From Phascolarctobacterium_A sp034117325 (GTDB lineage Bacteria > Bacillota > Negativicutes > Acidaminococcales > Acidaminococcaceae), in NCBI GenBank assembly GCA_034117325.1, contig JAXEPX010000007.1:1-64000 (forward strand): a DNA stretch of 64,000 nt. The letters run 5' to 3'. Shown piece by piece: positions 58,385 through 64,000 of the stretch. The first letter of the stretch is position 1, and each line of letters opens with the position of its first letter. Below the pieces are notes generated by a model. That model saw only the letters and a list, made by a program, of their open reading frames with translations. It was not told where the DNA came from and ran no database searches. The translations under genes and the position numbers were made by a program.

Positions 58385-58639
58385 ATGACTGAAAACGCTA
58401 TTATCACTGCAGCATCCATGTTTGCTGTTGCATTTATCTGCTTGGGCGCTGCTCTGGGCGCTGCTCTGGGCAATGGTAACCTGACCGGTAAAGGCCTGGA
58501 ATCCATGGCTCGTCAACCTGAAGAAGCTGGCAAACTGTTCACCAACATGCTGGTATCCGTAGGTCTGGTAGAATCCATGCCTATTCTGTGCTACGTTATC
58601 GCAGTAGTACTGGTATTCGCTAACCCGTTCGTAAAATAA
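58385..58639 (+). CDS. atpE: ATP synthase F0 subunit c
   Basis: An 84-residue proteolipid with two helices. The polar loop is ARQPE and the carboxylate is the Glu in GLVESMPIL. Compared with the known Na+ c-ring of Ilyobacter, the Ser after the Glu is kept, while the helix-1 Gln aligns with Asn and the helix-2 Thr and Tyr with Met and Leu, so the ion (H+ or Na+) is unclear. Start: ATG at 58385, ten bases after GAAAGGA; the ATG at 58376 abuts that site. Confidence 0.93.
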   Translation: MTENAIITAASMFAVAFICLGAALGAALGNGNLTGKGLESMARQPEEAGKLFTNMLVSVGLVESMPILCYVIAVVLVFANPFVK

Positions 58640-58686
58640 TCTAGTATCCCAATCTTAAAGAAAACAACCAAAGGAGAGTGCAATAA

Positions 58687-59166
58687 TTGGTTAATATTAA
58701 TGCAACACTTATCGCGCAAATCCTGAACTTTTTGGTTCTTGTTTTCGTTCTTGCTAAATTCGCTTACAAACCCTTACTGGGCATGATGGAAGAACGCAAG
58801 AATAAAATTGCTAGCGATTTAGAATCTGCTGAAAAAGCTAAAAATGATGCTGAAGCAGTTAAAGCTGAATACGCTGCAAAATTAGCGGATGCAAGACAGG
58901 AAGCACAGGCTATTATTGATAATGCCCGCAAAACTGCTCAACAAGCACATGATAAAATCATGGCTGACACCAAGGTTGAGCAAGAGCAATATGTAGCAGC
59001 TCAAAAAGAGATCATCGCTACCGAGAAGAAGAAAGCTATGGACGACGTTCGTGCACAAGTTATTTCTCTGTCCATGATTGCTGCTGGCAAGATCGTTGAG
59101 CAAAAACTGAATTCTGAAGAAGACAAAAAAATGGCTAGCCAAATCGTTGACTCCATCATGAAATAA
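58687..59166 (+). CDS. atpF: ATP synthase F0 subunit b
   Basis: A 159-residue stalk subunit of normal length: one N-terminal membrane helix (ATLIAQILNFLVLVFVLAKF), then a long charged helix for the b dimer (EERKNKIASDLESAEKAKND onward). It is not fused to delta at its C-terminus. The start codon is TTG at 58687 with AAAGGAGAG upstream, an unusual initiator that may lower output. In most bacteria atpH follows; here it does not. Confidence 0.92.
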   Translation: MVNINATLIAQILNFLVLVFVLAKFAYKPLLGMMEERKNKIASDLESAEKAKNDAEAVKAEYAAKLADARQEAQAIIDNARKTAQQAHDKIMADTKVEQEQYVAAQKEIIATEKKKAMDDVRAQVISLSMIAAGKIVEQKLNSEEDKKMASQIVDSIMK

Positions 59167-59219
59167 TTTTTCGTGAATCAAGAGTAATTTGATTTTGCAT
59201 GCACGTTTTCCCTATTAGG

Positions 59220-59266
59220 CCGGACGCGGTCTGCTGAAAATGCGAAACAGCAAGACTAAGAGCCGG
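59220..59266 (+). other. Hairpin in the atpF to delta-alpha gap
   Basis: GTCTGCTG (59229-59236) pairs with CAGCAAGAC (59248-59256) with one bulge, inside self-complementary CCGG boxes at 59220 and 59263. There is no T tract, so it is probably an RNA stability, processing or translation signal. The remaining 123-bp gap encodes no delta N-terminal domain. Confidence 0.5.
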
Positions 59267-59289
59267 TATTCGGAGGTGATTGATACAAT

Positions 59290-61116
59290 ATGAAGAGTGA
59301 AGAAAATATTGCTTTGCTGAAGCAAGAATTGTCCGACTTCAAAATTGATCTGGGTTCTATTAGAGAGCTTTTAGATGTAAAAGTAACTACAGCTAAAAAA
59401 CTGACCGGCGAAGAGTATCAATCCATTTCTGCAATTCTGACCGAGAAGCTTGGTCGTGAAATCTTCCTGAACAAGAAGGTTGATCCTGCAATCCTCGGCG
59501 GCATCATCGTACAAGTTGGCGATAAAGTATTTGACGCTTCTGCTGCTCGTAAGCTGAAGAAAATGGAAGTTGCCCTGAACGGCATCGATATCCATGAATA
59601 TACTAAACCCGAAGCTATGGGTGATGCTCTCAGCGCTAAGCTGGAGAATTACAAAGTGGACGCTGATCTCGAAGAGGTTGGTATCGTTGAAAAGATCGGT
59701 GACGGCATCGCAACTGTTATCGGTATGAAAAACGCAATGGCTGGCGAAATGGTTGAGCTGCCGCACAACGTTAAGGGCATGGTTCTGAACCTGAACCCTG
59801 ACAGTGTTGGTATCGTATTGATGGGTGGCGAAACCCTGGTTAAAGAGGGTGACCCCGTTCGTCGTACTGGCGAAATCATGGACGTTCCCGTTGGCGAAGG
59901 CCTGCTGGGTCGTGTAGTTAGCGCTATCGGCGCTCCTATCGACGGCAAAGGTGCTATCACCGCTGCTGAACGCCGCCCCGTTGAATCCCCTGCACATGGT
60001 ATCGCAGATCGTCAATCCGTTGATACCCCGCTGCAAACTGGTATTAAATGTATCGACGCACTCGTTCCTATCGGACGCGGCCAGCGCGAATTAATCATCG
60101 GCGACCGTGGTACTGGTAAGACTGCAGTTGCAGTTGACACCATTTTGAACCAAAAAGGCCTGGGCGTTATCTGCATTTATGTAGCTATCGGCCAAAAGGC
60201 TTCCAATATCGCTCGTATTGTTCGTACTCTAGAACAACACGGCGCAATGGAATACACCATCATCGTTGCTGCAACTGCTGCTGACTCCGCTCCGCTGCAA
60301 TACCTGGCTCCGTACGCTGGTGTAACCATGGCAGAATACTTCATGGATCAAGGCAAAGACGTTCTGTGCGTATACGACGACCTGTCCAAACACGCTGTTG
60401 CATATCGTGCAATGTCCCTGCTGCTCCGTCGTCCTCCCGGACGTGAAGCTTATCCTGGCGACGTATTCTATTTGCACTCCCGTCTGCTGGAGCGCGCTGC
60501 TAAGGTTAACAAGAACTTCGGCATGAAGGGCGGCTCCATTACTGCACTGCCCATCATCGAAACCCTGGCAGGCGACGTTGGCGGCTTCATTCCTACCAAC
60601 GTAATTTCCATTACCGACGGCCAGATCTTCCTGGAATCCGAGCTGTTCTACTCCGGTATCCGCCCGGCTATCAACTCCGGTCTGTCCGTATCCCGCGTAG
60701 GTGGTGCTGCTCAGATTAAAGCTATGAAACAGGTTGCAGGTACTCTGCGTCTGGACTTGGCTCAATATCGTGAATTGGCTGCATTCGCACAATTCGCTTC
60801 CGATCTGGATAAAGCTACCAAAGCTCAGCTGGACCGTGGTATGCGTTTAACCGAGCTCCTGAAGCAAGGTCAATACAGCCCCCTGTCCGTTGAAAAACAA
60901 GTTATGGCTATTTACCTGGGTACCAAAGGCTATCTGGATGACGTAGCTGTAAAAGAAGTAACTCGTTGCGAGAAAGAGTTCCTGGACTTCATGGATACCA
61001 ACCATCCTGAAGTTGGCGCAGACATCCTGAGCCAAAAGAAACTGACCGACGAGACTGAAGAAGCTCTGAAGAAAGCTATTGCCGAGTTCAAGAATACTTT
61101 TAATGGAACGAGGTGA
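59290..61116 (+). CDS. atpA: ATP synthase delta (C-terminal domain)-alpha fusion
   Basis: A 608-residue protein, about 100 longer than usual alpha. Residues about 30-96 (VTTAKKLTGEEYQSISAI, KVDPAILGGIIVQVGDKVFD, ASAARKLKKM) match the C-terminal domain of the delta subunit AtpH. A linker leads to the alpha sequence at about residue 105 (KPEAMGDALSAKLENY), with Walker A GDRGTGKT (K277) and a complete alpha domain set. The delta N-terminal six-helix domain is missing from the locus. An in-frame TGA lies three codons upstream of the ATG, which has GGAGGTGAT, so the start is firm. No ribosome site is seen before the alpha part. Confidence 0.9.
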   Translation: MKSEENIALLKQELSDFKIDLGSIRELLDVKVTTAKKLTGEEYQSISAILTEKLGREIFLNKKVDPAILGGIIVQVGDKVFDASAARKLKKMEVALNGIDIHEYTKPEAMGDALSAKLENYKVDADLEEVGIVEKIGDGIATVIGMKNAMAGEMVELPHNVKGMVLNLNPDSVGIVLMGGETLVKEGDPVRRTGEIMDVPVGEGLLGRVVSAIGAPIDGKGAITAAERRPVESPAHGIADRQSVDTPLQTGIKCIDALVPIGRGQRELIIGDRGTGKTAVAVDTILNQKGLGVICIYVAIGQKASNIARIVRTLEQHGAMEYTIIVAATAADSAPLQYLAPYAGVTMAEYFMDQGKDVLCVYDDLSKHAVAYRAMSLLLRRPPGREAYPGDVFYLHSRLLERAAKVNKNFGMKGGSITALPIIETLAGDVGGFIPTNVISITDGQIFLESELFYSGIRPAINSGLSVSRVGGAAQIKAMKQVAGTLRLDLAQYRELAAFAQFASDLDKATKAQLDRGMRLTELLKQGQYSPLSVEKQVMAIYLGTKGYLDDVAVKEVTRCEKEFLDFMDTNHPEVGADILSQKKLTDETEEALKKAIAEFKNTFNGTR

Positions 61117-61122
61117 TAACTG

Positions 61123-62007
61123 ATGGCTACTGCACGCGAGATTCGTAGTCGTATGAAGAGCGTAGGCAACATCGGTAAAATCACTAAAGCTATGAAGATG
61201 GTTGCGGCTGCACGTTTGCGTCGTGCGCAAGAGAGAGCAGCAGCTTCCCGTCCGTATGCTATTAAGATTAAAGATGTTCTGTCCAATATTGTTAGCGATC
61301 CCAGTGTTTTAGCTAACCTGAACGTTAAACAACATCCGCTGCTTCAGAAGCGTGAGATTAAAAAAATTGGCTATTTAGTTATCAGCTCCGATAAGGGCTT
61401 GGCTGGTGCATACAGCTCCAATGCCCTGAAGAAGGCTGTTGCTGAGATTGCAGCGTGTGACCAAGAAGTTGTTGTTATCACCTGCGGTCGTAAAGCTAAA
61501 GACTTTTTCACTCACCGCGGCTATAAAGTGCTGAGTTACCATTTTGGTTTCTCCGATAGACCGGCATATACTGATGCCGTAAAAATTGCCCAAGATGCTG
61601 CAGAAAAATTTGCTAGTGAACAGTTCGACGAGCTGCGCATCGTTTATACCATTTTCAAATCTGCACTGAGCCAGACTCCTACCGTGGATTCTATTCTGCC
61701 GGTAGAGCCGCCTACCGACAAGGTTGGCAAGGCTAGCGGTACCTTCATGTTTGAGCCTGGTCAAGACGAGGCTTTGAGTGTACTGGCACCGAGATATTTG
61801 GAAACTGTAATTTATTCTTCTCTGGTACAATCTGCTGCCAGTGAATTGGGTTCTCGTATGACTGCAATGTCCTCTGCAACTGATAATGCCGGCAAGCTGG
61901 GCGCTAAGCTGCTGCTTGGTTACAACAAAGCTCGTCAAGCAGGCATTACCCGTGAATTGACCGAAATTTGCGGTGGTGTAGAAGCATTGAAACAAGCACA
62001 AGACTAA
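61123..62007 (+). CDS. atpG: ATP synthase F1 subunit gamma
   Basis: A 294-residue central stalk subunit: TAREIRSRMKSVGNIGKITKAMKMVAAARLRRAQ at the N-terminus (first helix) and GSRMTAMSSATDNAGKL with the closing NKARQAGITRELTEI helix. It rotates within the alpha-beta ring. Start: ATG six bases after the fusion gene's stop codon, with GAGGTGATAA overlapping that stop, so translation is coupled. Confidence 0.95.
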   Translation: MATAREIRSRMKSVGNIGKITKAMKMVAAARLRRAQERAAASRPYAIKIKDVLSNIVSDPSVLANLNVKQHPLLQKREIKKIGYLVISSDKGLAGAYSSNALKKAVAEIAACDQEVVVITCGRKAKDFFTHRGYKVLSYHFGFSDRPAYTDAVKIAQDAAEKFASEQFDELRIVYTIFKSALSQTPTVDSILPVEPPTDKVGKASGTFMFEPGQDEALSVLAPRYLETVIYSSLVQSAASELGSRMTAMSSATDNAGKLGAKLLLGYNKARQAGITRELTEICGGVEALKQAQD

Positions 62008-62034
62008 TTTGATTTTCATAGGGAGGCAAAAACC

Positions 62035-63450
62035 TTGAATACAGGTAGAATTATCCAAGTTGTTGGACCTGTTATCGACGTTGAGTTTGCTCCTAATTGC
62101 ATGCCCGCAATCCTGAACGCTTTGCATGTTGATGGTACCACCAACGACGGCAACACCAAGATTCATCTGACTGCAGAAGTTATGCAACATATCGGCGGTT
62201 CCGTAGTACGTGCCGTTGCTATGAGCTCTACTGACGGTCTGGTTCGTGGCATGGAAGTTGTAGATACCGGTAAACCTATCGCTGTTCCTGTAGGTCCTGG
62301 CGTACTGGGTCGTATCTTCAACGTATTGGGCGAAACTGTAGACAAAGATGACACTCCGGTTGAAGCTGCTGACTACTGGCCGATTCATCGCCAAGCTCCT
62401 AGCTTCGATCAACAAGCAACTGCTACTAAAATTTTGGAAACCGGCATTAAAGTCGTAGACTTGATCGCTCCGTACGCAATGGGCGGTAAGATCGGTCTGT
62501 TCGGCGGTGCAGGTGTAGGTAAGACCGTATTGATCATGGAATTGATTCACAACGTTGCTACTGCTCACGGCGGTTACTCCGTATTCGCAGGCGTAGGCGA
62601 ACGTACTCGTGAAGGCAATGACCTGTGGGGCGAAATGAAAGAATCTGGCGTTATTAACAAGACCGCTCTTGTTTATGGTCAGATGAATGAGCCTCCTGGA
62701 GCACGTATGCGTGTAGGTCTGACTGGTCTGACCATGGCTGAATACTTCCGTGATGTAGGCGGCCAAGACGTTTTGCTGTTCATTGATAACATTTTCCGTT
62801 TCGTACAAGCTGGTTCCGAAGTATCCGCACTGCTCGGCCGTATGCCTTCCGCAGTAGGTTATCAACCTACTCTGGCTAACGACATCGGCGCTCTGCAAGA
62901 GCGTATTACCTCCACCAAGACCGGTTCTATCACCTCCGTACAGGCAGTATATGTACCTGCGGACGACTTGACTGACCCGGCTCCGGCAGGCACCTTCGCT
63001 CACTTGGATGCAACCACCGTATTGTCTCGTCAAATTGCAGAACTTGGTATTTATCCGGCAGTAGACCCGCTTGACTCCACCAGCCGTATCCTGGATCCGC
63101 TGGTAATCGGCGAAGAGCATTATCAAGTTGCTCGTGGCGTACAAGCTATTCTGCAACGTTATAAAGAATTGCAAGATATTATCGCAATTCTGGGTATGGA
63201 AGAATTGAGCGAGGAAGACAAAGTAACTGTTGCTCGTGCTCGTAAGATTCAGAAGTTCCTTAGCCAAGCATTCTTCGTTGCTGAACAATTCACCGGTACC
63301 CCTGGTCAATATGTTCCTCTGAAGGAAACCATCCGTGGCTTCAAAGAAATCCTGGAAGGCAAACATGACGATCTGCCCGAAGGCGCATTCTACATGGTAG
63401 CTACTATCGATGATGCAATTGCTAAGGCTGCAACCATGAAGGAAGCATAA
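62035..63450 (+). CDS. atpD: ATP synthase F1 subunit beta
   Basis: A 471-residue catalytic subunit of normal length. Walker A is GGAGVGKTVLIMEL, the catalytic Glu is in GVGERTREGNDL, Walker B is DVLLFIDNIFRFVQAG. Start: TTG at 62035 with GGGAGGC upstream, the second non-ATG start in the operon after atpF. It is one base from atpC. Confidence 0.96.
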   Translation: MNTGRIIQVVGPVIDVEFAPNCMPAILNALHVDGTTNDGNTKIHLTAEVMQHIGGSVVRAVAMSSTDGLVRGMEVVDTGKPIAVPVGPGVLGRIFNVLGETVDKDDTPVEAADYWPIHRQAPSFDQQATATKILETGIKVVDLIAPYAMGGKIGLFGGAGVGKTVLIMELIHNVATAHGGYSVFAGVGERTREGNDLWGEMKESGVINKTALVYGQMNEPPGARMRVGLTGLTMAEYFRDVGGQDVLLFIDNIFRFVQAGSEVSALLGRMPSAVGYQPTLANDIGALQERITSTKTGSITSVQAVYVPADDLTDPAPAGTFAHLDATTVLSRQIAELGIYPAVDPLDSTSRILDPLVIGEEHYQVARGVQAILQRYKELQDIIAILGMEELSEEDKVTVARARKIQKFLSQAFFVAEQFTGTPGQYVPLKETIRGFKEILEGKHDDLPEGAFYMVATIDDAIAKAATMKEA

Positions 63451-63451
63451 G

Positions 63452-63856
63452 ATGGCTACTCCGTTTACTTTTGAGATTGTCACGCCGGATAAAATGCTTT
63501 TTTCCGCTGATAATGTAACCTATGTAGGTCTGCGCTCCCTGAGCGGCGGCCTGGGCTTAAAGGCTAAGCATTTACCCATCATTGCTACTTTGGATGTAGC
63601 TCCGATGAAATTGGAGTTTACTGACGGCAGCACCAAAACCTTCGCAGTTTGCGGCGGTTTCCTGGAAATGAAGGGCGATAAATGTACTGTACTGGCAACC
63701 ATTGCCGATGCAGATACTGATATCGACACTGCTCGTGCTAACGCAGCAAAGGAGCGTGCTGAACATCGTTTGGCAAGCAAGGATGCTAGCGTTGACACCG
63801 CTCGTGCACAGAATGCATTGAAGAGAGCCTTGACCCGTCTGAAGGTTGCTAAATAA
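63452..63856 (+). CDS. atpC: ATP synthase F1 subunit epsilon
   Basis: A 134-residue subunit: an N-terminal beta sandwich (FTFEIVTPDKMLFSADNV, LSGGLGLKAKHLPIIATL) and a C-terminal two-helix domain (DIDTARANAAKERAEHRL). It couples gamma rotation to the c-ring and inhibits ATP hydrolysis. The usual LGILPNHAP-type loop is replaced by GLGLKAKHLP, a modest deviation. Start: ATG one base after the atpD stop. It is the last gene of the operon. Confidence 0.93.
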   Translation: MATPFTFEIVTPDKMLFSADNVTYVGLRSLSGGLGLKAKHLPIIATLDVAPMKLEFTDGSTKTFAVCGGFLEMKGDKCTVLATIADADTDIDTARANAAKERAEHRLASKDASVDTARAQNALKRALTRLKVAK

Positions 63857-63891
63857 GCTTAAAAAGCTTGTAGACAATGCCAAATAACATT

Positions 63892-63919
63892 ACCCCCGTC
63901 CGTAAGGGCGGGGGTTTTT
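63892..63919 (+). terminator. Terminator of the atp operon
   Basis: ACCCCCG (63892-63898) pairs with CGGGGGT (63909-63915), followed by TTTTT. The remaining bases to 64000 show no supported gene. Confidence 0.9.
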
Positions 63920-64000
63920 GTATGCTTAAAGATGTAGAAAGATTGAAAAATTTAACTAATGCATGACTTACCTCTTGTGAAAAAGCGACGCATATAGTAT

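Noticed and set aside
59167..59289. Frameshifted remnant of the delta N-terminal domain before the fusion gene
   Set aside because: All three forward frames of the 123-bp gap were read and none shows the helical start typical of AtpH; it is also too short for about 100 residues.
61375..63483. 702-codon minus-strand frame across atpG, atpD and the start of atpC
   Set aside because: Its length reflects biased codon use in highly expressed genes on the other strand; no domain or start signal is seen.

Overview
The window looks like a chromosomal segment of an anaerobic, diderm-type Bacillota, most probably a member of the Negativicutes such as a Phascolarctobacterium-like Acidaminococcaceae. 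This is inferred from gene content and synteny only: a Firmicutes-type rpmE-prfA-prmC-tsaC-rpiB-glyA-upp-wecB-atp backbone, a carboxyltransferase of the oxaloacetate decarboxylase type, class I fumarase, [FeFe] hydrogenase and rubrerythrin, and a secreted Spy/ZraP-like protein. No rRNA gene, complete tRNA or CRISPR array was seen.

Layout. (1) 1-2982 is the right end of an integrated element: a Cas4-like nuclease, an Erf-type annealing protein, a broken P-loop gene, and a 45-bp copy of the 3' half of a tRNA-Arg(CCU) gene that marks the attachment site. (2) 3067-11083 is a complete four-gene Wadjet (JetDABC) plasmid-defence operon next to that site; like the element it is AT-rich. (3) 11128-25908 carries housekeeping and pyruvate metabolism: phosphatases, an AlaX-type editing protein, a carboxyltransferase preceded by two unlisted small paralogous genes, a LysR regulator divergent from acetolactate decarboxylase, fumarase, acetolactate synthase, an acyltransferase, threonine aldolase, DedA and methionine aminopeptidase. 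(4) 26124-39654 holds adenine uptake and deamination, then the conserved translation and one-carbon block. (5) 39736-54366 is a roughly 15-kb accessory block inside that otherwise conserved order: TetR, an orphan P-type-ATPase actuator-like protein, a Spy-like protein with a two-component system, an SDR enzyme, nicotinamidase, an EFR1 ferredoxin, three tandem FAD oxidases, an XRE regulator and a hydrogenase-rubrerythrin fusion. (6) 54643-63856 has wecA, wecB and the F-type ATP synthase operon.

How the parts work together. Pyruvate is a central metabolite (carboxyltransferase, acetolactate synthase and decarboxylase) and fumarase feeds the C4 branch. The FAD oxidases and EFR1 protein suggest 2-hydroxyacid oxidation. 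The hydrogenase-rubrerythrin protein could link H2 or reduced cofactors to peroxide removal. The ATP synthase operon lacks a normal delta gene; a delta C-terminal domain is instead fused in frame to alpha.

The strongest candidates for undescribed biology are the delta-alpha ATP synthase fusion, the hydrogenase-rubrerythrin fusion with a well-placed internal ribosome binding site, the pair of tiny paralogous proteins ahead of the carboxyltransferase, the orphan actuator-like protein lacking its TGES motif, and a five-copy family of imperfect palindromic intergenic elements. All identifications come from reading motifs; no database search was possible.
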